Assembly (NCBI RefSeq): GCF_036013645.1
Contig: NZ_CP107869.1
Coordinates: forward strand, 5,828,001 to 5,892,000
From: Streptomyces sp. NBC_00490
GTDB lineage: Bacteria > Actinomycetota > Actinomycetes > Streptomycetales > Streptomycetaceae
Reading direction: 5' to 3'
DNA length: 64,000 nucleotides
The notes below the pieces were generated by a model. It saw nothing but the letters and a program-made list of their open reading frames with translations, was not told where the DNA came from and ran no database searches. Positions 16,340 to 25,273 of this stretch are shown piece after piece. Within the stretch, counting starts at the first letter, position 1. Each line of letters starts with the position of its first letter. Both the position numbers and the translations under genes were made by a program.

Positions 16340-16786
16340 GTGACTCTGCGCGACATTCGTACCGTGAATGAGCAAAGCCAACTCGCCTTCCAGCGCGACC
16401 AGTTCTATCGACGTGATCGCCGTTCCGTGGGCGCCGCCAGGCGGTTCGCGCGGTGGTCCCTCGTCCACTGGGGGATCTCGGCGTGGGAGCGGGCCGATGA
16501 TGTGTCGCTGTGTGTGAGCGAGTTGGCGACCAACGCGCTCGTGCACGGGGCGCCGCCGGGGCGGGGGTTCCTGCTGCGGGTGCGGTACGACGGGGCCGTA
16601 CTGCGGGTGGAGGTGCATGACAGCGGGGGCGGCGAGCCGTGTGTCGCGGACGAGGCCGACGAGGGCGGGCGCGGGCTGCTGCTCGTCGCCGCGCTCGCCG
16701 ACAAGTGGGGGGTGGGACAGCGGGACCCCGGCAAGGTGGTGTGGTGCGAGTTCGTCCACCCTGCCGGGGTCTGCGAGCCTGCCTGA
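16340..16786 (+). CDS. anti-sigma-like HATPase_c_2 ATP-binding protein
   Basis: This small GHKL ATPase (148 residues from this start) has the N-box SELATNALVHG, a G1 region VEVHDSGGGEP and GGRGLLLVAALADKWGV. These are the features of RsbW-type serine kinase/anti-sigma regulators abundant in Streptomyces. It probably acts in the cytosol on a sigma factor or anti-anti-sigma partner that is not in the window. Two GTG starts are possible (16340 and 16364) and neither has a clear ribosome-binding site. It diverges from the XRE/DUF397 pair, and the gene sets are commonly associated. Confidence 0.85.
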   Translation: MTLRDIRTVNEQSQLAFQRDQFYRRDRRSVGAARRFARWSLVHWGISAWERADDVSLCVSELATNALVHGAPPGRGFLLRVRYDGAVLRVEVHDSGGGEPCVADEADEGGRGLLLVAALADKWGVGQRDPGKVVWCEFVHPAGVCEPA

Positions 16787-16825
16787 GCGACTGGCCTCTG
16801 GCTGTGCGCAGGTGCGCGGTCGCGC

Positions 16826-18592
16826 TCAGAGCTTCTCGGGCGTCCTGATGCCCAGCAGGGCCATGCCCTGGTGGAGGGTGCGGGCGGTCAGGTCGCAGAG
16901 GAACAGACGGTTCTCCGCGATGTCCTTCGGCGGCTCCGGCTTGATGACCGGGCACTGGTCGTAGAACGTCGTGAAGAGCGACGCCAGCTGGTACAGGTAC
17001 GCGGTCAGTTTGTGCGGTGCGTACTCCGCCGTCGCCTCCGTGAGCAGGTCGCCGAACGCGTCCAGGTGCAGGCCCAACGCCCGCTCGGCCGGGGCGAGTT
17101 CGAGCTCCGGGTGGGCGGTCGGCCGCTTGTCGTCGGCCTTGCGCAGGATCGACTTGATACGGGCGTACGCGTACTGGAGGTAGACCGAGGTGTCGCCGTT
17201 CAGCGAGACCATCTGGTCCAGGTCGAACTTGTAGTCACGGCTCGGCGAGGTCGACAGGTCCGCGTACTTCACGGCGCCGATCCCGACGTACCGGCCGTTC
17301 TCGACGATCTCCTCCTCGGTCAGGCCCACCTTCTCGGCCTTCTCGCGCACGACGGCCGTGGCCCGCTCGACGGCCTCGTCCAGGAGGTCCTCCAGCTTCA
17401 CCGTCTCGCCCTCACGCGTCTTGAACGGCTTGCCGTCCGCGCCCAGCACCGTGCCGTAGCCCATGTTGTGCGCGGTGACGTCGTCGCCGAGCCAGCCGGC
17501 GCGGCGGGCCGTCTCGAAGACCATCCTGAAGTGCAGCGACTGGCGTACGTCCACGACGTACAGCAGCGTCGTCGCGTCCAGGTCGACGACACGGTTGCGG
17601 ATCGCGGTCAGGTCGGAGGCCGCGTAGCCGAAGCCGCCGTCCGCCTTCTGCACGATCAGCGGGACCGGCTTGTCGTCCTTGCCGCGGATATCGTCGAAGA
17701 AGACCACGAGCGCGCCGTCGGAGCGTTCCGCGACGCCCATCTCCTCCAGGAGGCGGGCGGTCTCGGGCATGCCCTCGTTGTACGCGGACTCGCCGACGAT
17801 CTCCTCGTCGCGGATCTCCATGTCCAGCTTCTCGAAGACGGAGTAGAAGTAGACCTTCGACTCGTCGACGAACTGCTGCCACAGTTCGAGGGTCTCCTTG
17901 TCGCCGGACTGGAGGGCCACGACCCGCTTGCGGGCGCGCTCCTTGAACTCCTCGTCCGTGTCGAAGACCGCGCGCGACGCCTTGTAGACCCGGTTCAGGT
18001 TCGACATGGCCTGCTCGCCGTCGACGTCCTCGGGCGGGGCCAGCTCGCCCGGGTTCTCGACCAGGTACTGGATGAGCATGCCGAACTGGGTGCCCCAGTC
18101 GCCGATGTGGTGCCGGCCGATCGTCCGCTCGCCGGTGAAGTCGAGCATGCCGCGGAGGGCGTCGCCGATGACCGCGGAGCGGAGGTGGCCGACGTGCATT
18201 TCCTTGGCGACGTTGGGCTGGGCGTAGTCGACGACGGTGACGCCGGGGTTGTCCTTGAGGGGCACGCCGAGCCGGTCGCCGTCGGCGGCGCGGGCGGCGA
18301 GGGTCTCGATGATCGCCTTGTCGGTGACCGTGATGTTCAGGAAGCCGGGGCCCGAGACCTCGACGTCCGCCAGGAGGTCGCCCTTGGTGATCTTCTCGAC
18401 GACCTGGACGGCCAGCTCCCGCGGGTTCGCCTTCGCCTTCTTGGCGAGGGCGAGGATCCCGTTGGCCTGGTAGTCGGCCCGGTCGCTTCGTCGCAGCAGC
18501 GGGTCGACTCCGTCGGTTTCCGGGAGAGCGGAAGTGAGGGCGTCGGCGAGGCGTGCGTTGACGTTCGCGGTGATGGACGTGACCGGGGCCAT
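16826..18592 (-). CDS. argS: arginyl-tRNA synthetase
   Basis: This 588-residue class I synthetase charges tRNA(Arg). It has the N-terminal tRNA-binding Add1 domain and the HIGH motif as HVGH within [18 protein letters not shown]. The catalytic core segments include [17 protein letters not shown] sequence (here [20 protein letters not shown]) and [20 protein letters not shown]. The C-terminal anticodon-binding domain ends [17 protein letters not shown]. Length is normal. It diverges from lysS with about 270 bp between them, an arrangement of two synthetase genes that I recall from S. coelicolor. Confidence 0.97.
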   Translation of the reverse strand: MAPVTSITANVNARLADALTSALPETDGVDPLLRRSDRADYQANGILALAKKAKANPRELAVQVVEKITKGDLLADVEVSGPGFLNITVTDKAIIETLAARAADGDRLGVPLKDNPGVTVVDYAQPNVAKEMHVGHLRSAVIGDALRGMLDFTGERTIGRHHIGDWGTQFGMLIQYLVENPGELAPPEDVDGEQAMSNLNRVYKASRAVFDTDEEFKERARKRVVALQSGDKETLELWQQFVDESKVYFYSVFEKLDMEIRDEEIVGESAYNEGMPETARLLEEMGVAERSDGALVVFFDDIRGKDDKPVPLIVQKADGGFGYAASDLTAIRNRVVDLDATTLLYVVDVRQSLHFRMVFETARRAGWLGDDVTAHNMGYGTVLGADGKPFKTREGETVKLEDLLDEAVERATAVVREKAEKVGLTEEEIVENGRYVGIGAVKYADLSTSPSRDYKFDLDQMVSLNGDTSVYLQYAYARIKSILRKADDKRPTAHPELELAPAERALGLHLDAFGDLLTEATAEYAPHKLTAYLYQLASLFTTFYDQCPVIKPEPPKDIAENRLFLCDLTARTLHQGMALLGIRTPEKL

Positions 18593-18703
18593 GGGTATGG
18601 GTGCCGTTCTGGTCGGGGGCCGGGTTGACAGTCCCTGTCAGTATCCCACGGGGTCGCAAAGGGGTTTTCGGTCTCGATGCCGGGTGCGGGCCGGTGGGGG
18701 CCG

Positions 18704-18727
18704 GTCGCGCAGTTCCCCGCGCCCCTT
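18704..18727. repeat. Streptomyces-type GC-rich intergenic repeat, copy 1
   Basis: GTCGCGCAGTTCCCCGCG, extended by CCCCTT, is followed by a small hairpin (GGCGGC-TGC-GCCGCC). The same core recurs at 31556 and 54251. It lies in the argS-lysS divergent gap. Confidence 0.85.
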
Positions 18728-18860
18728 AAGGCGGCTGCGCCGCCTATCGGGGGCCGGTCCCTGATAAGGCGTTTTCCTTGTTGCCGACCTAGCTGGGAGA
18801 ATGGGTGCGCCAGCCGTAGACCGTACCGGCTGCTTCAGGAGAGAAAGAAGGACGTGCCCC

Positions 18861-20591
18861 GTGGCTCAGAGCACCGAGACCACCGACTGGGTCTCCCGTT
18901 TCGCGGATGAGGTCATCGAGGAGTCGGAGCGTCGGGCCCCGGGCAAACCGGTCGTCGTCGCGTCCGGGCTGTCCCCCTCGGGGCCGATCCACCTCGGGAA
19001 CCTGCGCGAGGTCATGACCCCGCACCTGGTCGCCGACGAGATCCGGCGCCGGGGCCTCCAGGTCCGGCACCTCATCTCCTGGGACGACTACGACCGTTAC
19101 CGCAAGGTGCCGGCCGGCATCGTGGGCGTCGACGAGTCCTGGGCCGAGCACATCGGCAAGCCGCTGACCTCCGTGCCCGCGCCGAAGGGCTCGGCGTACC
19201 CGAACTGGGCCGAGCACTTCAAGGCCGCCATGGTCGAGGCGCTCGGCGAGCTCGGGGTCGAGTTCGACGGGATCAGCCAGACCGCGCAGTACACCTCCGG
19301 GGTGTACCGCGAGCAGATCCTGCACGCCATGAAGCACCGCGGTGACATCGACGCGATCCTCGAGCAGTACCGGACGAAGAAGGCGCCCCCGAAGAAGCAG
19401 CAGAAGCCCCTCGACGAGGCCGAGCTGGAGGCCGCGGAGGGGTCGGGAGCGGCGGACGAGGACGACGGCTCCTCCGGCAGCGCAGGCTACTTCCCGTACA
19501 AGCCGTACTGCGGCAACTGCGAGAAGGACCTGACGACCGTCACGGCGTACGACGACGACAGCACCGAGCTGACGTACACCTGCGACGTCTGCGGCTTCTC
19601 CGAGACCGTGCGGCTCAACGAGTTCAACCGCGGCAAGCTGGTCTGGAAGGTCGACTGGCCGATGCGGTGGGCGTACGAGGGTGTCGTCTTCGAGCCGAGC
19701 GGTGTCGACCACTCGTCCCCGGGGTCCTCCTTCCAGGTCGGCGGGCAGATCGTCGGGATCTTCGGCGGGAAGCAGCCCATCGGGCCCATGTACGCCTTCG
19801 TGGGGATCTCCGGGATGGCGAAGATGTCGTCGTCCAAGGGCGGTGTGCCCACGCCCGGCGACGCGCTCCAGATCATGGAGCCGCAGCTGCTGCGCTGGCT
19901 CTACGCCCGGCGCCGCCCCAACCAGTCCTTCAAGATCGCCTTCGACCAGGAGATCCAGCGGCTCTACGACGAGTGGGACAAGCTGGACGCCAAGGTCGCG
20001 GACGGCTCCGCGCTCCCCGCCGACATCGCCGCACACGCGCGTGCGGTGCGCACGGCAGGCGGCGAGCTGCCCCGCACGGCCCGGCCGCTGCCGTACCGGA
20101 CCCTCGCGTCCGTCGCGGACATCACCGCCGGGCACGCGGACCAGGCGCTGCGGATCCTGTCCGAGCTCGACCCCTCGAACCCGCTGGGCTCGCTGGACGA
20201 GGCCCGGCCGCGGTACGACAAGGCCGAGGCCTGGATCAACACGCACGTTCCCGCCGACCAGCGGACCATCGTGCGGGACGAGCCGGACGTCGAACTCCTG
20301 AAGTCCCTCGACGAGGCGTCCGCGCAGTCCCTGCGCCTGCTGCTCGACGGGCTCGCCGAGCACTGGTCGCTCGACGGGCTGACCCATCTCGTCTACGGCG
20401 TGCCCAAGGTGCAGGCAGGGTTCTCCGCGGACGCGACGCCCAAGGAGCTGCCGCCGGAGATCAAGACCGCACAGCGGACGTTCTTCGCGCTGCTCTACCA
20501 CCTGCTGGTGGGCCGTGACACCGGTCCCCGGCTGCCCACCCTGCTGCTGGCCGTGGGCCAGGAGCGGGTGCGGACCCTGCTCGGGGCGTAA
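18861..20591 (+). CDS. lysS: class I (archaeal-type) lysyl-tRNA synthetase
   Basis: This 576-residue enzyme charges tRNA(Lys). It is the class I form rather than the common class II LysU form: HIGH as HLGN in SGLSPSGPIHLGNLREVM, and KMSKS as KMSSSKG at about residue 332. A zinc-ribbon-like pair is present (CGNCEKD and CDVCGFSE). An acidic, Lys/Glu-rich insertion at about residues 170-205 precedes the ribbon. The start is GTG 18861, with AAGGA about 9 bp upstream. A strong bidirectional hairpin follows the stop. Confidence 0.96.
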   Translation: MAQSTETTDWVSRFADEVIEESERRAPGKPVVVASGLSPSGPIHLGNLREVMTPHLVADEIRRRGLQVRHLISWDDYDRYRKVPAGIVGVDESWAEHIGKPLTSVPAPKGSAYPNWAEHFKAAMVEALGELGVEFDGISQTAQYTSGVYREQILHAMKHRGDIDAILEQYRTKKAPPKKQQKPLDEAELEAAEGSGAADEDDGSSGSAGYFPYKPYCGNCEKDLTTVTAYDDDSTELTYTCDVCGFSETVRLNEFNRGKLVWKVDWPMRWAYEGVVFEPSGVDHSSPGSSFQVGGQIVGIFGGKQPIGPMYAFVGISGMAKMSSSKGGVPTPGDALQIMEPQLLRWLYARRRPNQSFKIAFDQEIQRLYDEWDKLDAKVADGSALPADIAAHARAVRTAGGELPRTARPLPYRTLASVADITAGHADQALRILSELDPSNPLGSLDEARPRYDKAEAWINTHVPADQRTIVRDEPDVELLKSLDEASAQSLRLLLDGLAEHWSLDGLTHLVYGVPKVQAGFSADATPKELPPEIKTAQRTFFALLYHLLVGRDTGPRLPTLLLAVGQERVRTLLGA

Positions 20592-20601
20592 AGGCCGGTT
20601 C

Positions 20602-20650
20602 TACGACGAGGGGGGCGCCCGGTGAATCACCGGGCGCCCCCCTCGTCGTA
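20602..20650. terminator. bidirectional hairpin between lysS and the DUF2637 gene
   Basis: TACGACGAG-GGGGGCGCCC-GGTG pairs perfectly with CACC-GGGCGCCCCC-CTCGTCGTA, giving a 23-bp stem around a loop of about 3 bases. It sits between convergent genes. No long U tract follows, as is common for Streptomyces terminators. Confidence 0.85.
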
Positions 20651-20661
20651 CGCGATCGTGG

Positions 20662-21930
20662 TTACGCGATGTGGTCCTCTTCCAGTTCCGCGTTGTAGCG
20701 GTTCGTGAAGCGGTTGACCATGCGCTTGGACTCGTCCGGCGGAAGCATGAGGCTGAACTCCGCCTCGACGTTCTCGCTGAACTCGCGCGGGGTCGGATAG
20801 CCACTGCCGCTTATCGACTTCTTGAAGACCTGGTAGTACGACTCCTCGTCCGGCTCCGGACTGCCGCCGCCCTCACCGAGCTCCCGCGTGCGGCTGGGGC
20901 CCACCGGGATGGGGAAGCTGCCGGTCTCCTCCGAAGAGGGCTCCTCGTGGACCGGCCGCTGCTGTTGCTGGTACTGCTCGGCCTGCTGCTGCTCCGCGTA
21001 CCACTGGGCGTACTGGTCCGGGTCGTACGCCGGGTCGTAGTCGCCCTGGTACTCGATCTGCTGGGGCGGAGCGAACCAGGGGCTCTCCTCCGGCACCTGC
21101 TCGTACTGCTCCTCGACCGGAGCCACCGCCTGCTGCGGGACGGGCGCGGCCTCCACGGCCCGCTGCTGCACCGGCGCCTCGACCTGCGGCGTCGGCACCG
21201 GCACCGGTACCGGCGCCGGCGCCGGAGGCAGCAGCGCGGGCTCGATGCCCGCCGCCGCCAGGCCCGCCGGAGCCGTCTCCGCCAGCGGCACCCCGTACCG
21301 CGCGAGCCTCAGCGGCATCAGGGACTCCACCGGAGCCTTCCGCCGCCAGGCACGGCCGAAGCGGGACCTCAGCCGCGCCTGATAGACCAGCCGCTCCTGC
21401 TCCAGCTTGATCACCTGCTCGTAGGAGCGCAGCTCCCACAGCTTCATGCGCCGCCACAGCAGGAACGTGGGCAGCGGGGAGAGCAGCCAGCGCGTGAGCC
21501 GGACACCCTCCATGTGCTTGTCTGCCGTGATGTCGGCGATCCGGCCGATCGCGTGCCGCGCGGCCTCGACCGAGACCACGAACAGGATCGGGATCACCGC
21601 GTGCATGCCCACGCCGAGCGGATCCGGCCACGCGGCCGCACCGTTGAAGGCGATCGTCGCCGCCGTCAGGAGCCACGCCGTCTGGCGCAGCAGCGGGAAC
21701 GGGATGCGGATCCACGTCAGGAGGAGATCCAGGGCCAGCAGGACACAGATGCCCGCGTCGATGCCGATCGGGAAGACGTAACTGAAGTTCCCGAAGCCCT
21801 TTTGGAGGGCGAGTTCACGGACGGCCGCGTACGACCCCGCGAAGCCGATACCTGCGATGATCACGGCGCCGAACACGACGACGCCGATGAGAACGCGGTG
21901 CGTCCGGGTCAACTGCACTGGTGCGGCCAC
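20662..21930 (-). CDS. DUF2637 membrane protein with Gln/Pro-rich tail
   Basis: This 422-residue protein has four predicted membrane segments in residues 1-150 (HRVLIGVVVFGAVIIAGIGF, VFPIGIDAGICVLLALDLLL, a TAWLLTAATIAFNGAAAW stretch, VIPILFVVSVEAARHAIG). This is the DUF2637/SpdB-like core associated with plasmid spread genes and also found on chromosomes. A long cytosolic tail rich in Pro, Gln and Glu (residues 215-360) ends in a conserved acidic patch. GTG 21930 has GGAGGGG 7 bp upstream; a TTG at 21966 is less likely. No transfer genes are nearby, so a plasmid role is not supported here. Confidence 0.8.
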   Translation of the reverse strand: MAAPVQLTRTHRVLIGVVVFGAVIIAGIGFAGSYAAVRELALQKGFGNFSYVFPIGIDAGICVLLALDLLLTWIRIPFPLLRQTAWLLTAATIAFNGAAAWPDPLGVGMHAVIPILFVVSVEAARHAIGRIADITADKHMEGVRLTRWLLSPLPTFLLWRRMKLWELRSYEQVIKLEQERLVYQARLRSRFGRAWRRKAPVESLMPLRLARYGVPLAETAPAGLAAAGIEPALLPPAPAPVPVPVPTPQVEAPVQQRAVEAAPVPQQAVAPVEEQYEQVPEESPWFAPPQQIEYQGDYDPAYDPDQYAQWYAEQQQAEQYQQQQRPVHEEPSSEETGSFPIPVGPSRTRELGEGGGSPEPDEESYYQVFKKSISGSGYPTPREFSENVEAEFSLMLPPDESKRMVNRFTNRYNAELEEDHIA

Positions 21931-22022
21931 CCGTGATCCCCTCCCCTTGCGTGTTGTTGCGCGCAACAGAGTGGCACATGTGTGCGGCGCACGGGTGGCC
22001 GGTAGGGACCGTCAGCCCCTGT

Positions 22023-22904
22023 TCAGCTCTTCTTCGCAGCCGACTTGGACGGAGATGCGGACTTCGACGGGGACGCCGAGGGCGACTTGGAGGCCGACTT
22101 CGACGCCGACTCGGACGGAGACGGACTCGCCGCGCCCCCCGCACCCGTGCCGCCGCCCGCGTTCGCCTTCGCCACCGCGGCCACCGCCTCCTTGGCCGCC
22201 TTCTTCACCAGCTTGGCCAGGCTGTCCGCGCTCGGCGTCTTCTCGCCCGCCAGACCCGCCCCGTTGTAGTCGACGGTGACCACGACGTTCTCGACGCGCG
22301 TGACCAGCGTCTGCTGCTTGAAGGAGCCTTCCTTCTTCTTGAGGTCGTAGGTCACCAGCGTCGCCGCCTCGCCCGTACCGGTGACCGGCGCCGTCTTCGC
22401 GTTCTTCGCGCCGTCCACCGACTGGGCGTCCTGGACCTGCTTGTCGAAGTACTCCTGCGCCAGCTTGTCGCCCTCGCCGCGCGTGACGTCCGAGTCGAAA
22501 CGGAGCAACGAGACGTTCAGCCAGCGGAACTGGGAGCCCTTGACGCCGTTGTTGTCGAGGCTCGACCAGGAGCAACTGCCCCGCGTCGCCACATCATCCG
22601 ACTTGCCCTGCTTGCCGGACTTGGGCGCCTTCGGTACGAGATCGCCCAACGTGCCCTTGGACAGGGTGTCGCACGGGTCGGGAAGCGAGGCATACGTCGC
22701 CGCCTGCACCGTCGGCGACGCGCTCACGGACGCGGAGGCACCGGCGCCGGCGGCGGACTCCTTGCTCCCGGCGTCGTCCGAGCCGGAGTCCGAGGAACAG
22801 CCGGCCGCCACCAGCATCACCGGGACTGCCGCCGCGCCGAGAAGTACCCGGCTCAGGCGCCCCGCTCGCTTCCCACCCTGGTCTCGCTGTGCTGCTCGCT
22901 GCAT
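22023..22904 (-). CDS. DUF3558-type lipoprotein with Ser/Lys/Pro repeat tail
   Basis: This 293-residue exported lipoprotein has a basic N-terminus, then RLSRVLLGAAAVPVMLVAAG and a lipobox Cys (VAAGCSSDSG). A DUF3558-like domain follows, with LPDPCDTLSKGTLGDLVP and RGSCSWSSLDN forming a likely disulfide. The tail is a low-complexity run of Ser-Lys-Ser-Ala-Ser-Pro units ending KSAAKKS. ATG 22904 has GAAGGA directly upstream; ATG 22919 is an alternative. It is paralogous to, and downstream of, the next lipoprotein, with a 124-bp gap. Cell-surface function unknown. Confidence 0.82.
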   Translation of the reverse strand: MQRAAQRDQGGKRAGRLSRVLLGAAAVPVMLVAAGCSSDSGSDDAGSKESAAGAGASASVSASPTVQAATYASLPDPCDTLSKGTLGDLVPKAPKSGKQGKSDDVATRGSCSWSSLDNNGVKGSQFRWLNVSLLRFDSDVTRGEGDKLAQEYFDKQVQDAQSVDGAKNAKTAPVTGTGEAATLVTYDLKKKEGSFKQQTLVTRVENVVVTVDYNGAGLAGEKTPSADSLAKLVKKAAKEAVAAVAKANAGGGTGAGGAASPSPSESASKSASKSPSASPSKSASPSKSAAKKS

Positions 22905-23028
22905 GGTTCCTTCACTCATGACGCTGCTCGTGCTCCTGCGGTCGGCTCGGGTCCGAGGGGCCACGGTACGCGGTGAGGCAGCTGTGCGGCTCTGGTTCAC
23001 CCGCTTTGCCGAGGCGCCCGAACGGCCC

Positions 23029-23853
23029 TCAACCCGCGAGCGCGTCGGCCAGCCGGGAGGCCACTTCCCGTGCCCTGTCCTGCATTTCCTCACTGTCCGG
23101 CACCACACCGACCGTCGCCGACTGCTCCTCGTACACGATCGTCACGATCACGTTGGACGTGCGGAACGCCACAGTCACCGTGCGCTGCCGAGCCGTCGAA
23201 CCCGAGCTGCTGAGCTCGTCGTCCAGGAACGCCTCGTCGCCGACATCGTCGAGCAGCCGGGGCTGCAGATCGCTCGGAGTGGCGCTCGGAGAAGTGCTGG
23301 AGGAAGAGGGGGAAGACGAGGAAGAGGGCGAGGAGGAAGAGGACGAACTCGGGGTGGCGCTCACGTCGGAACTCACGTCGGACGTGCTCGACTCGGAGTC
23401 CGTGGGCTCCGGGAGGTCGGCGTCCTCCCGCTTCTCCGCGAACACCCCCTCCGCCTCACTGTCGTCGCTCGCGGCGTCGTACGACACCACCCGCTCCAGA
23501 TCGACGAGCAGACGGTCCGTCGCGTCCGTCGACTCCACCTTCCAACGGCAGCCGACCTTGCGGTCCGTGTCGAACGTGACCGTCGGCTCCCCCTCGTACG
23601 CCTTCTCGCGCTGCGTCTCGTCCGTGATCTGCGGGATGCCGGGCAGGAGCGCGTCGAGCGTGCTCTGGCCGACCGCGGCGCAGGGCTCCGGGAGAGTGCG
23701 GTAGCGGCCGGGTTCGGCGGCGGCCGACGCGGTGCCGGCGTCGCCGGGGTTGGCGTCGTCCGTGATGCCGCCGTCGTCCGAGCCGCTGGTGCAGCCGGCC
23801 AGCAATGCCACGAGGAGCGCCGCGGCGCCGGGTACATAGGCCTTCCGCTGCAC
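23029..23853 (-). CDS. DUF3558-type lipoprotein with poly-Ser insertion
   Basis: This 274-residue protein has a signal peptide and lipobox (AALLVALLAGC). The DUF3558 start LPEPCAAVGQSTLDALLPGI is paired with KVGCRWKVES. A run of Ser and Pro at about residues 165-195 splits the domain before the C-terminal TVTVAFRTSNVIVTIVYEE. It is a clear paralogue of the downstream protein: same layout, same paired cysteines. GTG 23853 has GAGGAG about 7 bp upstream. The poly-Ser stretch is encoded by near-repetitive sequence around 23280-23350 and may vary in length between strains. Confidence 0.82.
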   Translation of the reverse strand: MQRKAYVPGAAALLVALLAGCTSGSDDGGITDDANPGDAGTASAAAEPGRYRTLPEPCAAVGQSTLDALLPGIPQITDETQREKAYEGEPTVTFDTDRKVGCRWKVESTDATDRLLVDLERVVSYDAASDDSEAEGVFAEKREDADLPEPTDSESSTSDVSSDVSATPSSSSSSSPSSSSSPSSSSTSPSATPSDLQPRLLDDVGDEAFLDDELSSSGSTARQRTVTVAFRTSNVIVTIVYEEQSATVGVVPDSEEMQDRAREVASRLADALAG

Positions 23854-24038
23854 GGTCGGCTCCTCTCGCTGAGTGCGTGTTCCCGCTGCTTATTCGCTTG
23901 CCGGGCAGGGGTGACCCCTGGGCACCATGTGTATCGCACGCACAGCCGTGGACGCCGGTCCGTTGTCCTATTCGTTGATCTTGGCGCCGGTTTTGCGATC
24001 TGAGACTTTTATACAATTTCCGGGGGAATGAGGACGAT

Positions 24039-25232
24039 ATGTCGTACGTGGAGATGCCGGGCGCGAAGGTACCGATCCGCATGTGGGCCGACCCGGCGTC
24101 GGTCGAGGACGTGGCGCTCCAGCAGCTGCGCAACGTCGCGACCCTGCCGTGGATCAAGGGCCTGGCCGTGATGCCGGACGTGCACTACGGGAAGGGGGCG
24201 ACGGTCGGGTCGGTCATCGCCATGCAGGGGGCCGTTTGTCCTGCGGCGGTGGGGGTGGACATCGGGTGCGGGATGTCGGCCGTCAAGACGTCTCTGACCG
24301 CCAATGATCTGCCGGGGGACCTTTCCCGGCTGCGGTCGAAGATCGAGCAGGCCATTCCGGTGGGGCGGGGGATGCATGACTCCGCCGTTGAGCCTGGGCG
24401 GTTCCATGGGCTTGCGACTGCGGGGTGGGAGGAGTTCTGGGGGCGGTTCGATGGGGTCGCCGAGGCGGTGAAGTTCCGGCGGGAGCGGGCCGGTTTGCAG
24501 ATGGGGACGCTCGGAGCCGGGAATCACTTCTGTGAAGTTTGCGTAGATATGTCCGGTTCGGTGTGGCTCATGCTCCACTCCGGCTCCCGGAACATCGGCA
24601 AGGAACTCGCTGAGCACCACATCGGCATTGCTCAGAAGCTCCCGCACAACCAGGGCCTGATCGACCGTGACCTCGCCGTCTTCATCGCGCAGACCCCGCA
24701 GATGGCGGCGTACCGCAACGATCTGTTCTGGGCGCAGGAGTACGCGAAGTACAACCGCACGATCATGATGGCGCTCCTCAAGGACGTGATCCGCAAGGAG
24801 TTCAAGAAGGCGAAGCCGGCCTTCGAGGCGGAGATCAGCGCGCACCACAACTACGTCTCGGAAGAGCGGTATGACGGGATGGACCTGCTCGTGACCCGCA
24901 AGGGCGCGATCCGGGCCGGTTCCGGCGAGTACGGCATCATCCCGGGCTCCATGGGCACGGGGTCGTACATCGTGAAGGGTCTCGGCAACGAGAAGGCCTT
25001 CAACTCGGCCTCGCACGGCGCCGGTCGGCGTATGAGCCGCAACGCCGCCAAGCGGCGCTTCTCGACGAAGGACCTGGAGGAGCAGACGCGGGGCGTGGAG
25101 TGCCGTAAGGACTCCGGCGTCGTGGACGAGATTCCGGGCGCGTACAAGTCGATCGACCAGGTCATCGACCAGCAGCGGGACCTGGTGGAGGTCGTCGCGA
25201 AGCTGAAGCAGGTCGTCTGCGTGAAGGGCTGA
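24039..25232 (+). CDS. rtcB: RtcB-family RNA ligase
   Basis: This 397-residue GTP- and Mn-dependent ligase joins 2',3'-cyclic phosphate ends to 5'-OH ends in RNA repair. Metal and guanylate motifs are intact: MPDVHYGKGATVGSV, GVDIGCGM (Asp74, Cys77), GAGNHF, HSGSRNIGKELAEHH, AHHNYV, and the nucleophile His326 in SASHGAGRR. AGGA lies 5 bp before the ATG. The upstream leader is unusually AT-rich for this genome (ACTTTTATACAATTTCC at about 24006-24022), suggesting a specific promoter. There is no RtcA or archease gene next to it. It is a stand-alone gene closed by a hairpin. Confidence 0.94.
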   Translation: MSYVEMPGAKVPIRMWADPASVEDVALQQLRNVATLPWIKGLAVMPDVHYGKGATVGSVIAMQGAVCPAAVGVDIGCGMSAVKTSLTANDLPGDLSRLRSKIEQAIPVGRGMHDSAVEPGRFHGLATAGWEEFWGRFDGVAEAVKFRRERAGLQMGTLGAGNHFCEVCVDMSGSVWLMLHSGSRNIGKELAEHHIGIAQKLPHNQGLIDRDLAVFIAQTPQMAAYRNDLFWAQEYAKYNRTIMMALLKDVIRKEFKKAKPAFEAEISAHHNYVSEERYDGMDLLVTRKGAIRAGSGEYGIIPGSMGTGSYIVKGLGNEKAFNSASHGAGRRMSRNAAKRRFSTKDLEEQTRGVECRKDSGVVDEIPGAYKSIDQVIDQQRDLVEVVAKLKQVVCVKG

Positions 25233-25235
25233 CGC

Positions 25236-25266
25236 AAGGGCCCGAGCCGTGGTGGCTCGGGCCCTT
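25236..25266. terminator. bidirectional hairpin after rtcB
   Basis: AAGGGCCCGAGCC and GGCTCGGGCCCTT form a perfect 13-bp stem with a 5-base loop (GTGGT). It lies between the convergent rtcB and phosphatase-GNAT genes, with only 7 bp left before the latter's stop. Confidence 0.88.
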
Positions 25267-25273
25267 CGCCATG

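Noticed and set aside
20662..21930. Plasmid integration suggested by the SpdB-like DUF2637 protein
   Set aside because: No integrase, replication, transfer or attachment-site sequence lies nearby, and DUF2637 proteins are common on chromosomes.
24525..24545. Rex operator inside rtcB (TGTGAAGTTTGCG)
   Set aside because: Only one half-site matches and it lies within coding sequence.
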